From contig DJAA01000031.1 in the NCBI GenBank assembly GCA_002428085.1, forward strand, positions 9,752 to 16,938: a DNA stretch of 7,187 nt, in the 5' to 3' direction. This DNA comes from Sulfurimonas sp. UBA6014. GTDB lineage: Bacteria > Campylobacterota > Campylobacteria > Campylobacterales > Sulfurimonadaceae. Positions 1 to 6,326 of the stretch are shown piece after piece. The notes under the pieces are model-generated. The model was not told where the DNA came from. It was given only the letters and a program-made list of their open reading frames with translations, and did no database searches. Numbering within the stretch: position 1 is the first letter of the stretch; the number at the start of each line of letters is the position of its first letter. Made by a program: the position numbers and the translations under genes.

Positions 1-2
1 AG

Positions 3-80
3 GCTAAAGCCACACATCCAAAAGAGCAAAAAGCTTGGTATGTGGAAACATCTTGGCATGAGAGGGCGAAAATAAGGTGA
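3..80 (+). CDS. C-terminal end of an unidentified protein (partial)
   Basis: Third-frame codons are open from the left edge to a TGA at 78-80, giving about 25 residues that end in WYVETSWHERAKIR. The composition (Lys/Glu-rich, two Trp, plausible codons) looks more like a real protein tail than the frame-1 alternative, which ends at a TAA at 73-75. I do not recognise the family from so short a piece. The direction agrees with ligA downstream, and the gap to ligA is about 208 nt, so it is probably a separate transcription unit. A similar 21-nt sequence recurs at 212-232. The minus strand is also open here, so the assignment is tentative. Confidence 0.45.
   Translation, partial: AKATHPKEQKAWYVETSWHERAKIR
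18..38 (+). repeat. Imperfect direct repeat, copy 1
   Basis: These 21 nt match 212-232 at 18 positions; the shared core is AAAAGCTTGG. Both copies are followed by AACATC: directly in copy 2, and after 8 extra bases in copy 1. This copy lies inside the 3' end of the upstream partial gene. Confidence 0.5.
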
Positions 81-105
81 ATGAGTTCACGTTATTTTAG
101 ACTAT

Positions 106-142
106 GACATTACGTTAGATTGCTTCGTGCCTCGTAATGACG
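106..142 (-). repeat. Degenerate interspersed repeat, CGTCATTGCGAG / GAAGCAATCT type
   Basis: Read on the minus strand, 142-117 is CGTCATTACGAGGCACGAAG followed by CAATCT. This closely matches the intergenic repeat with core CGTCATTGCGAG...CGAAGCAATCT that I recall as scattered through many bacterial genomes, including Sulfurimonas-like ones. A 7-bp inverted repeat, CATTACG at 108-114 and CGTAATG at 133-139, allows a hairpin of about 34 nt. The central G of TTGCGAG has become A, so the copy is slightly degenerate. It lies between the upstream gene and ligA and has no coding capacity of its own. The identification rests on memory of the motif. Confidence 0.6.
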
Positions 143-211
143 GCATTGGTTTATTGCTATGACAAAAATTACACCTCTTTAAATCAATCTCCACTTTATG
201 TACATAGCACC

Positions 212-232
212 GCAAAAGTGCGAAAAGCTTGG
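212..232 (+). repeat. Imperfect direct repeat, copy 2
   Basis: This is the second copy of the 18-38 sequence, now intergenic, about 194 nt downstream and on the other side of the CATTACG-type repeat. In one frame it encodes a KAW...TS string like the KAWYVETS of the upstream gene's tail. That suggests a decayed duplication of that gene's 3' end. Confidence 0.45.
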
Positions 233-276
233 AACATCACATCTTTCTGCTATTTCTTAATTTAATAAGATTAAGC

Positions 277-282
277 TAAAAT
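277..282 (+). promoter_or_regulatory. Candidate -10 box for ligA
   Basis: TAAAAT lies 6 nt before the ligA ATG, in an AT-rich stretch with no obvious -35 element, as is usual for sigma-70 promoters of Campylobacterota. Normal spacing would put the transcription start at about 288-290, on the ATG itself. An AATAAG-type box near 264-269 is an alternative that would give a short leader. No SD sequence is visible before the ATG. Confidence 0.4.
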
Positions 283-288
283 TCCATT

Positions 289-2253
289 ATGAATGTACAA
301 GAATATAAAACTGCAGTTGAGAAGTTAAATCTTTATGCGTATCACTATTATGTTTTAGATGACCCTTTAACTACGGATGAGGTTTATGACGGGCTTTATC
401 ATGAAGTAGTTGCTTTTGAACATGAAAACAAAAATGAGATTTTAAGTAATTCTCCCACGCAAAGAGTAGGTGACGCGGTCTCTGAGGGCTTTACTAAGGC
501 TTCGCATCTCTCTCGTATGTGGAGTTTGGAAGATGTTTTTGATGCCGAGGACTTACAAAAATGGCTGAAAAAAACCTATAAACTGAATCAAAATATCTCT
601 TTTTACTGTGAGCCAAAATTTGATGGGGCGAGTTTAAACCTCATTTATGAAAACGGAAAACTCTCTGCGGGCATTACTCGCGGCGATGGGGTTGAGGGCG
701 AACTTATTACCCAAAATGTGAAGACTATTCGCTCCATTCCTTTAACTATTGAGCATAAAGAGCGTATTGAAATTCGTGGTGAAGTGGTTATTTTTAAAGA
801 GGAGTTTGACAAGATAAATGAAAAAAGACTCCAAGCGGGTGAAGCGGTTTTTGCTAACCCTAGAAATGCGGCGGCGGGGAGTTTAAGACAACTTGACCCG
901 TCTATAACAGCGTCACGCAATTTGGTTTTTTTACCTTATGGAGTTGGCGAAAACGCACTGAGCCATAAACTCCTGAGCGAAAAAATGGAGTATATTTACT
1001 CTCTTGGGTTTAGAAAACCGCCACAGCATTCCACATGCCAAGACTTTGACTCTATCGAGGCACTTTATGAAGTGATGAAAAGAGACAGGGACTCGTACTC
1101 CATGATGCTTGATGGCATGGTTATAAAAGTAAACGAAATAGCCGCGCAAATAGATATGGGTTATACCGTGAAAGTTCCCCGTTTCGCGGTTGCTTATAAG
1201 TTTCCTGCAGTGGAGAAAATAACCACAGTCAAAGAGATAGTTTTACAAGTGGGAAGAACGGGGGCTGTTACTCCTGTAGCCATAGTCGAACCCACCGACA
1301 TAGACGGCGTTGTAGTTGAGAGAGCGACTCTGCATAATTTTGATGAGATAGAGAGAAAAGATATTCGCCTTCATGATAAGGTAATTATTTTGCGAAGCGG
1401 CGACGTGATACCAAAAATCATCAAAGTGCTCACGCATGAACGTAACGGGAGCGAAGTAAAATTTGAGAGACCGAGCCATTGCCCCGTATGTGGAAGCGAG
1501 CTTTTAGATGAGGGTGTTTTGCTGAAGTGTCAAAACTTGCAGTGTGATGCGAGAGTTGTCAACTCGATTTACTATTTTGCTTCAAAGCCCTGCTTGAATA
1601 TAGACGGTTTGGGGGACAAAATCGTAGAAGCTTTGTATAACTCTGGCTTAGTAAAAAGTGTCATAGATTTGTTTTCTTTAACACTTGATAAACTTTTGGC
1701 GCTTGAGGGTTTTAAAGAGAAAAAAGCTCAAAATCTCTTAAATGCTTTAGAAGAGGCAAAAGGGTGTGAGTATTGGCGATTTATAAACTCTTTGGGTATT
1801 GAGCATATCGGTGAAGTGGCTTCAAAAACATTAAGTGAAAACTTTGGAAGCAGATTTGTCAACGCTACAAAAGAAGAACTTATAGCGTGTGATGGCATAG
1901 GCGAAGAGATGGCGGAGTCGGTTTTAGAGTTTGTTCGGGTTAACCGTGAAAGCATCGAAAAACTCCAAGATATTTTACGCCCGCTTGAACCCATAAAAAG
2001 AGCCGAAGCAAAAGAGAACGCTTTTAAAGGCAAAACGGTTGTTTTAACGGGAACCATGAGCCTCTCACGTCCTGCTGTAAAAGAAAAACTCGAACTCCTT
2101 GGCGCAAAAGTTGTGGGCAGTGTTTCTAAAAAAACAGATTTTGTCATTTACGGCGAAGATGCGGGCAGTAAGTATGATAAAGCGATGAGTTTAGATGTAA
2201 CATGTTTAACCGAAGAAGAGATGCTAAATATGATAAGTAAGAGCGACGAATGA
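289..2253 (+). CDS. ligA: NAD-dependent DNA ligase LigA
   Basis: LigA seals nicks in duplex DNA using NAD+, for replication (Okazaki fragments) and repair, in the cytoplasm. At 654 aa it is full length for the family. The domains appear in order. Domain Ia, at about 1-55, carries the NMN-binding residues Y20, D30, Y33 and D34. The adenylation domain has the catalytic lysine K110 in EPKFDG and the downstream NPRNAAAGSLRQLD motif (190-203). An OB fold covers about 312-390. A four-Cys zinc finger uses C398, C401, C414 and C419. Helix-hairpin-helix repeats span about 435-560 and a C-terminal BRCT domain about 577-654. The position matching E. coli His23 is Tyr21. The ATG places the N-terminus where the family starts, although no SD is visible. 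The TGA overlaps the next gene's ATG (ATGA), so the two genes are probably translationally coupled. Confidence 0.98.
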   Translation: MNVQEYKTAVEKLNLYAYHYYVLDDPLTTDEVYDGLYHEVVAFEHENKNEILSNSPTQRVGDAVSEGFTKASHLSRMWSLEDVFDAEDLQKWLKKTYKLNQNISFYCEPKFDGASLNLIYENGKLSAGITRGDGVEGELITQNVKTIRSIPLTIEHKERIEIRGEVVIFKEEFDKINEKRLQAGEAVFANPRNAAAGSLRQLDPSITASRNLVFLPYGVGENALSHKLLSEKMEYIYSLGFRKPPQHSTCQDFDSIEALYEVMKRDRDSYSMMLDGMVIKVNEIAAQIDMGYTVKVPRFAVAYKFPAVEKITTVKEIVLQVGRTGAVTPVAIVEPTDIDGVVVERATLHNFDEIERKDIRLHDKVIILRSGDVIPKIIKVLTHERNGSEVKFERPSHCPVCGSELLDEGVLLKCQNLQCDARVVNSIYYFASKPCLNIDGLGDKIVEALYNSGLVKSVIDLFSLTLDKLLALEGFKEKKAQNLLNALEEAKGCEYWRFINSLGIEHIGEVASKTLSENFGSRFVNATKEELIACDGIGEEMAESVLEFVRVNRESIEKLQDILRPLEPIKRAEAKENAFKGKTVVLTGTMSLSRPAVKEKLELLGAKVVGSVSKKTDFVIYGEDAGSKYDKAMSLDVTCLTEEEMLNMISKSDE

Positions 2254-2807
2254 AAATAATTTTACTAATTTTACTGTTAATTTCCACATTGACGGCGGAT
2301 AGGGAAGGCGGTCCTTATATTGGCGTGGGGTATGGCGAGTCGAGCTACGATTCTCATGGCTTGTATGAGCAACTGAAATCCGACATCTCGGGGTCAGGAA
2401 CTTTTTATTTTGGGGCTTATATCAATAAACATCTCTCCGTAGAACTAGGCTATGTGAGTTTTGATGCTTGGCATGTGCAAGATGGGTATGAAGCGGATGA
2501 TGGTTCAACTTTAGGATTTGGAGCTTTAAGTGTGAGTACATTGGCACATTATCCTTTTTTTGATGATGCTCTAGATTTTTACGCAAAGTTTGGTGTGGGC
2601 GAGATGAGTGCCAGCGGCGTTTCTGCGAAGGGTTTTACTATGGTTTACGGCGGGGGAATCGGGTATAGAATCAATGAAATGGTGAGTATAAAAGTAGCCT
2701 ATGATATTTACAATGTAAATTATGACCAACAGAGAGAGGAAAATACGATAAGAACTTATGAAATGCAAATAGATTATGCATACAGTGCAATAGAGGTACA
2801 GTTTTGA
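2250..2807 (+). CDS. Small outer-membrane beta-barrel protein (OmpA-like barrel domain)
   Basis: This 185-aa protein has a Sec signal peptide: Lys2, a hydrophobic core at 3-14, and probable cleavage after TLTA (residue 16). The mature part alternates polar and hydrophobic residues in about eight predicted strands (near 22-31, 49-57, 62-71, 87-101, 107-118, 127-140, 145-157 and 168-184). Glycine-rich turns such as YGGGIGYR and a final Phe after AIEVQ match the C-terminal beta-signal read by the BAM complex. This fits the eight-stranded 'outer membrane beta-barrel' family. There is no peptidoglycan-binding OmpA domain, so it is a bare barrel. Its ligand or role cannot be told from sequence. The ATG overlaps the ligA stop and the stop overlaps the tlyA TTG, so it sits inside a housekeeping operon with which it has no obvious functional link. 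Confidence 0.8.
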   Translation: MKIILLILLLISTLTADREGGPYIGVGYGESSYDSHGLYEQLKSDISGSGTFYFGAYINKHLSVELGYVSFDAWHVQDGYEADDGSTLGFGALSVSTLAHYPFFDDALDFYAKFGVGEMSASGVSAKGFTMVYGGGIGYRINEMVSIKVAYDIYNVNYDQQREENTIRTYEMQIDYAYSAIEVQF

Positions 2808-3514
2808 TACGACTGGATAATTATTTAGTCGAAAACAATTTAGCAAGTAGTAGAACCAAAGCGCAATCACTTATAAAAGAGGGCTTTATCGTTGTCAACG
2901 GCGAAGTTATGCTCAAGAGCTCTCTTCAAGTCAGTCAAAACGATGAGGTGAGAGTTAAGGAGCATAAAGAGTATGTCTCCCGCTCAGCGCATAAACTCGC
3001 CTCATTTTTAGATGAGCTCAAAAGAGATATAACCGCAAAAAAGGCCTTAGATATAGGTGCTTCAACAGGCGGTTTTACGCAAGTGCTTTTAGAGTACGGT
3101 GTGAGCGAAGTTACGGCGGTAGATGTAGGAAAAGAGCAGCTTCATGAGAGTCTCGTAAGCGACAAAAGAGTTCACTCCTTTGAGAGCTGCGACATTAGAG
3201 ATTTTAAAAGTAAGACACAATTCGAGTTAGTCACAAGCGATGTTGCCTTCATTTCACTTCTTCATATTTTAGATGCTATTGATAGTTTGGCAAGTGAAAC
3301 AATAATTCTTTTGTTTAAACCCCAGTTTGAAGTAGGACGCGCTGTAAAACGTGACAAAAATGGAGTAGTAACCGACGATAAAGCGATACTCAAAGCCATG
3401 ATAAAGTTTGAAGACGCTTGTAGCATAAAGGGATGGAAACTCAAACTAAAATCGCCCTCAAAGCTTACAGGCAAGGAGGGAAATCTTGAATATTGTTACT
3501 GCTATGAAAAGTAG
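2804..3514 (+). CDS. tlyA: TlyA-type 23S rRNA (cytidine-2'-O)-methyltransferase
   Basis: The protein has 236 aa. An S4 RNA-binding domain lies at about 1-60 (RLDNYLVENNLASSRTKAQ onward). An FtsJ/RrmJ-like SAM methyltransferase domain follows, with the SAM-binding motif LDIGASTGGFT at 82-92. The K-D-K-E catalytic tetrad is visible as K64 (RSAHKL), D146 (TSDVAF), K172 (FKPQFE) and E229 (GNLEY). TlyA enzymes 2'-O-methylate C1920 of 23S rRNA; the long type II form also modifies C1409 of 16S rRNA. The short N-terminus here suggests type I, as in Campylobacter. The start is a TTG overlapping the previous stop (TTGA), supported by AGAGG at 2792-2796 and by the S4 domain beginning directly after it. 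The old 'hemolysin' label reflects phenotype rather than mechanism. Confidence 0.95.
   Translation: MIRLDNYLVENNLASSRTKAQSLIKEGFIVVNGEVMLKSSLQVSQNDEVRVKEHKEYVSRSAHKLASFLDELKRDITAKKALDIGASTGGFTQVLLEYGVSEVTAVDVGKEQLHESLVSDKRVHSFESCDIRDFKSKTQFELVTSDVAFISLLHILDAIDSLASETIILLFKPQFEVGRAVKRDKNGVVTDDKAILKAMIKFEDACSIKGWKLKLKSPSKLTGKEGNLEYCYCYEK
3473..3479 (+). promoter_or_regulatory. Strong ribosome binding site for ribF inside tlyA
   Basis: AAGGAGG ends 6 nt before the TTG at 3486. It is the best SD sequence in the window. It is built from tlyA codons for the conserved GKEGN segment and favours the TTG at 3486 over the in-frame ATG at 3504. Confidence 0.8.
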
Positions 3515-4325
3515 CACAGCTATAGCCATTGGCGGTTTTGATGGGATGCATATTGGTCATCAGCGGCTTTTTGAAGAGCTTGGTACAAATGGAGTTATCG
3601 TTGTCATTGAAACTGGTTATGCAAACTTAACTCCAAAAGGTGAGAGGCAAATGTATTGTGCTCATCCAATTGTTTATTTGGAATTGGATGAAATTCGTCA
3701 TTTTAGTGGAGAGGAATTTGTAGCGTATTTGAAGGAAAAATTTCCTAAACTTGAGAAAATTGTGGTTGGTTATGATTTTCATTTTGGCAAAAACAGAAAA
3801 TATTCTTTTGAGGATTTAAAAGCTCTTTATGATGGAGAAGTAAAAGTTGTTGATGCGGTCTCTTTAGCGGGTGATTCTGTCCATTCGCACAAAATAAGAG
3901 CTAAACTCCAAATCGGAGATATCGAAGGTGCAAATGCTTTTTTAGGGCACAATTTCATTATAAAAGGCAACCATGTTAGTGGTCAAGGGATAGGTAAAAA
4001 AGAGTTAGTTGCGACTATAAATATAGAAGCAAAAGGGTATATCATCCCAAAAGAGGGAGTATATGCAACTTTTACAAAAATAGACGATGAGGAGCATTTT
4101 CACCCCTCTGTTTCATTTGTCGGGCATCGAGTGACTACGGATGGCTCTTTTGCTATAGAGAGCCATATTTTAGACGGTGAAGTCCATTGCAAACACAAAG
4201 CGACTATCTCTTTTGTCCATTTTATACGCAACAATGAAAAATTTGCAACGCTCGCACAGCTGAAAGAGGCTATTAAAAAAGATATGGCCATAGCCTCAAG
4301 AGAATTAAAATTTTTACAATTGTAA
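3486..4325 (+). CDS. ribF: Bifunctional riboflavin kinase / FAD synthetase (FMN adenylyltransferase)
   Basis: RibF converts riboflavin to FMN and then FAD in the cytoplasm. The N-terminal nucleotidyltransferase domain (about 8-145) has the motif GGFDGMHIGHQ at 16-26, with the HxGH residues H22 and H25. A later VHSHKIR at 132-138 matches the (S)SxxIR motif. The riboflavin kinase barrel (about 150-279) shows GQGIGKKELVATINI at 166-180, where the usual PTxN is replaced by ATIN with T177 and N179 kept, and a probable catalytic E225 before SHILD. The 279 aa are shorter than the roughly 310 of E. coli, as I recall for Campylobacterota. The start is TTG, 29 nt inside tlyA, chosen because of the strong SD. 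The gene ends in tandem TAA TAA and seems to close the ligA operon. Confidence 0.93.
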   Translation: MNIVTAMKSSTAIAIGGFDGMHIGHQRLFEELGTNGVIVVIETGYANLTPKGERQMYCAHPIVYLELDEIRHFSGEEFVAYLKEKFPKLEKIVVGYDFHFGKNRKYSFEDLKALYDGEVKVVDAVSLAGDSVHSHKIRAKLQIGDIEGANAFLGHNFIIKGNHVSGQGIGKKELVATINIEAKGYIIPKEGVYATFTKIDDEEHFHPSVSFVGHRVTTDGSFAIESHILDGEVHCKHKATISFVHFIRNNEKFATLAQLKEAIKKDMAIASRELKFLQL

Positions 4326-4410
4326 TAAGAAGTATGAGAAACACCTTCTGATTCTCGAAAAATAAAGTTTTTTGTAGCTTTAGGGGGTTGTAGGGACGAT
4401 GAGCAGCAGC

Positions 4411-4438
4411 CACTAAAAAGGACGTGTTCGTTTTAGTG
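4411..4438 (+). repeat. 28-nt hairpin between ribF and truD
   Basis: Positions 4411-4422 pair with 4427-4438: eight unbroken pairs (CACTAAAA with TTTTAGTG), one A-G mismatch, then G-C, G-U and A-U closing a CGTG tetraloop at 4423-4426. A second possible stem just upstream pairs GGTTG (4386-4390) with CAGCC (4407-4411), sharing one base. No T-run follows, so it is not a standard terminator; it directly abuts a TATAAAAT box. It could be an operator dyad, a folded 5' element or a copy of a genomic repeat. The rest of the 4326-4461 spacer holds only weak, short inverted repeats. Confidence 0.65.
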
Positions 4439-4446
4439 TATAAAAT
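4439..4446 (+). promoter_or_regulatory. Candidate -10 box for truD
   Basis: TATAAAAT directly follows the hairpin and lies 15 nt before the first truD ATG. A start near 4453 would leave a very short leader that still contains the AGAGAG SD sequence. No -35 element is evident. Confidence 0.45.
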
Positions 4447-4461
4447 TAATGAAAGAGAGAA

Positions 4462-5475
4462 ATGATGGATAGAGTATATTTACAAAACACTGAGCCAATA
4501 GACTTTGACTTTTATCAGAATGAAAAAGATTTTATCGTAGATGAAATTCCATTAGATACATTTAAAGGAAAGGGAAATTTTCTTGTTTTACATGTCAAAA
4601 AAGTCGAACTTACGACTTGGGATATGATAGCGATTTTTTCAGAGTTTTTAAAAATTCCAGCCCAAAAAATAGGCTACGCTGGGCTTAAAGACAAGCATGC
4701 AACTACCTCACAGTATCTCTCTGTAGAGTTAAAATATGAACATGAGTTGAAAAAGTTTCGTCATCCGCAAATATCAATTTTAAGCACTACAAAACATACG
4801 CAATCGATTCAAATGGGTGATTTGAGGGCAAATCGCTTTAGCATAAATTTATATAATATTGACGATATTAAAGCTGGACGGATAGAAAAACTTGCGAAAA
4901 AAGGACAAATACATGGCTTGCCCAATTATTTTGGATACCAACGTTTTGGTCGTGATGATGATTCTATAAATCAGGCAAAAGAGCTTATAGCAGGGGAACT
5001 CCATATAACAGACACAAAATTAAAAAAATTTTTGATTTCTGTTTATCAAAGTGTTTTATTTAATCAATGGCTTAAAGAAAGGGTGGAGTTAAGTGGAACA
5101 CTTGAGAAGTTTTTGTTGCTAGAAGGCGATGTTTATCTCACAGCTGATGCTAAATTAGTGACTCCTGCACAAATAGTGCAAAAAGATTTTGAAGCAAAAA
5201 AAGTTGTTCCCACGGGGCTACTTTGTGGTAGAGGGGTTTTTAGAGCTCGCGATAAAGCTAGAGAAATAGAAAAAAAATATGATGATGAGTTTTTAGTAGA
5301 AAAAGGGCTAAGACGTCAAGCTTTAGTTTATCCTGAGGATATAGTTTGTAAATATAATAAAGGCTTTGGTCTCTTAAATATCTCTTTTACTTTACAAAAA
5401 GGCTCTTATGCAACTGTTTTTTTAGAGAGTATTGCAAATAAAAATTTCACAGCAAAAGATGTTAAAAAAGGGTGA
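4462..5475 (+). CDS. truD: tRNA pseudouridine(13) synthase TruD
   Basis: TruD isomerises U13 in the D-arm of certain tRNAs, notably tRNA-Glu, to pseudouridine. The 337-aa length is close to the 349 aa of the E. coli enzyme. The catalytic aspartate is D77 in GYAGLKDKHATTSQ (71-84), the TruD signature that replaces the GRTD motif of other pseudouridine synthases. Further family motifs are LPNYFGYQRFG (153-163), the SVYQSVLFNQWL helix (193-204) that follows the inserted TRUD domain, and the C-terminal QKGSYATVFL (312-321). Two ATGs are adjacent (4462 and 4465); GAGAG at 4455-4459 is better spaced from the second. The gene is separated from ribF by 136 nt and from atpB by 138 nt, so it may be transcribed alone. 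It looks visibly more AT-rich than ligA or tlyA. Confidence 0.96.
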   Translation: MMDRVYLQNTEPIDFDFYQNEKDFIVDEIPLDTFKGKGNFLVLHVKKVELTTWDMIAIFSEFLKIPAQKIGYAGLKDKHATTSQYLSVELKYEHELKKFRHPQISILSTTKHTQSIQMGDLRANRFSINLYNIDDIKAGRIEKLAKKGQIHGLPNYFGYQRFGRDDDSINQAKELIAGELHITDTKLKKFLISVYQSVLFNQWLKERVELSGTLEKFLLLEGDVYLTADAKLVTPAQIVQKDFEAKKVVPTGLLCGRGVFRARDKAREIEKKYDDEFLVEKGLRRQALVYPEDIVCKYNKGFGLLNISFTLQKGSYATVFLESIANKNFTAKDVKKG

Positions 5476-5482
5476 TGTTTTC

Positions 5483-5499
5483 AGCAGATATTTTCTGCT
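5483..5499 (+). terminator. Weak hairpin after truD
   Basis: AGCAGA (5483-5488) and TCTGCT (5494-5499) form a 6-bp stem with a 5-nt loop, 7 nt after the truD stop. The bases after it (CCATCCAAATTTTC) are not a proper U-tract. It may slow or stop truD transcription or protect the 3' end; a true intrinsic terminator is doubtful. Confidence 0.35.
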
Positions 5500-5574
5500 C
5501 CATCCAAATTTTCACACAAGAGGATAAATTTTAAAAAAATATTCAATATTATGATTATTTAAAGCGATTTAGAT

Positions 5575-5580
5575 TATAAT
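5575..5580 (+). promoter_or_regulatory. Consensus -10 box for the atpB operon
   Basis: A perfect TATAAT lies in an AT-rich intergenic region, preceded by T-rich sequence rather than a clear -35 box, as expected for Campylobacterota sigma-70 promoters. It predicts a start near 5587 and a leader of roughly 27 nt. AGGGAG at 5600-5605 then serves as the atpB SD, 8 nt before the ATG. This is the clearest promoter in the window. Confidence 0.7.
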
Positions 5581-5613
5581 CTTGCAACTTTATTAAAACA
5601 GGGAGAAGCGTTT

Positions 5614-6315
5614 ATGCCTGAGTTATTTACTTTTATAGGTACAATTTTTGGATTGTCTCATCATGCAAATCCAGAATTATATAAAAATGTTATTTACATA
5701 ACACACATGTTACTATCTGCCGGGATTGCTATACTTTTAATGAGAGTCGCCATGTCGAATGTTCAAATGGTTCCTAAGGGAACGCAAAATGTTATGGAAG
5801 CATACATTGGCGGCGTTCTTCAGATGGGAACAGATGTCATGGGTAAAGAAAATGCTCTTCGTTATCTTCCTCTTGTAGCAACTATAGGTTTATTTGTCGG
5901 TATAGCGAACTTAATCGGGGTTATTCCAGGTTTTGAAGCTCCTACTGCATTCTTGGAAATGCCACTTACTCTAGCGTTAGTTGTATTTGTTTATTACAAT
6001 TTTGAAGGAATTCGTCGCCAAGGTGTTATAAAATATTTTAAGCACTTTTTAGGTCCTGTTTGGTGGTTGTACTGGCTCATGTTTCCAATCGAAATTGTGT
6101 CACATTTTTCACGTTTAGTTTCTCTTAGCTTTCGTCTTTTTGGTAATGTCAAGGGAGATGATATGTTTTTAATGGTTATTTTGATGCTTGCTCCTTGGAT
6201 TTTACCAATGGTTCCATTTGCACTTTTAACCTTCATGGCATTCTTGCAAGCCTTTATTTTTATGATGCTTACTTATGTCTATCTTGGTGGCGCAATAGCG
6301 GTTGAAGAGCACTAA
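5614..6315 (+). CDS. atpB: F1Fo ATP synthase Fo subunit a
   Basis: Subunit a forms the two proton half-channels against the c-ring in the inner membrane. This 233-aa protein has hydrophobic segments at about 28-46, 84-105, 114-130, 148-166, 184-202 and 204-226. The essential arginine is R174 in SLSFRLFGN, equivalent to E. coli R210. Q212 in LQAFIFMMLTYVYL matches E. coli Q252. D183 of GNVKGDD sits where E. coli has E219, and the E. coli H245 position is Leu205. The ATG has a good SD and its own promoter. No other atp gene is in the window; a lone atpB away from atpF'FHAGDC is normal for Campylobacterota as I recall. A small membrane-protein gene follows after 11 nt. Confidence 0.97.
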   Translation: MPELFTFIGTIFGLSHHANPELYKNVIYITHMLLSAGIAILLMRVAMSNVQMVPKGTQNVMEAYIGGVLQMGTDVMGKENALRYLPLVATIGLFVGIANLIGVIPGFEAPTAFLEMPLTLALVVFVYYNFEGIRRQGVIKYFKHFLGPVWWLYWLMFPIEIVSHFSRLVSLSFRLFGNVKGDDMFLMVILMLAPWILPMVPFALLTFMAFLQAFIFMMLTYVYLGGAIAVEEH

Positions 6316-6326
6316 TAGTCTGCTAC

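Noticed and set aside
1..75. Frame-1 reading of the left edge
   Set aside because: It is open only to a TAA at 73-75 and gives a Lys/Met-rich string less protein-like than the third frame.
119..265. Short plus-strand open frame in the spacer before ligA (ATG at 137)
   Set aside because: The ATG is inside the interspersed repeat, there is no SD, and the residues do not look like a stand-alone protein. It is kept only as evidence for a possible decayed duplication.
1728..2147. 139-aa minus-strand open frame opposite ligA
   Set aside because: It lies wholly inside the HhH/BRCT part of ligA, is Ser/Phe-rich as expected of an antisense shadow, and has no SD or promoter.
2571..2870. 99-aa minus-strand open frame across the barrel/tlyA junction
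   Set aside because: It is antisense to two well-supported genes, and its Tyr/Ile-rich composition reflects the complement of their codons.
3504..3506. ATG at 3504 as the ribF start
   Set aside because: It is in frame and close to the first motif, but the strong AAGGAGG at 3473-3479 is correctly spaced for the TTG at 3486 and too far from this ATG.
2804..3514. Hemolysin annotation for tlyA
   Set aside because: The S4 plus FtsJ-like domains and the K-D-K-E tetrad identify an rRNA methyltransferase; there is no toxin or pore-forming feature.
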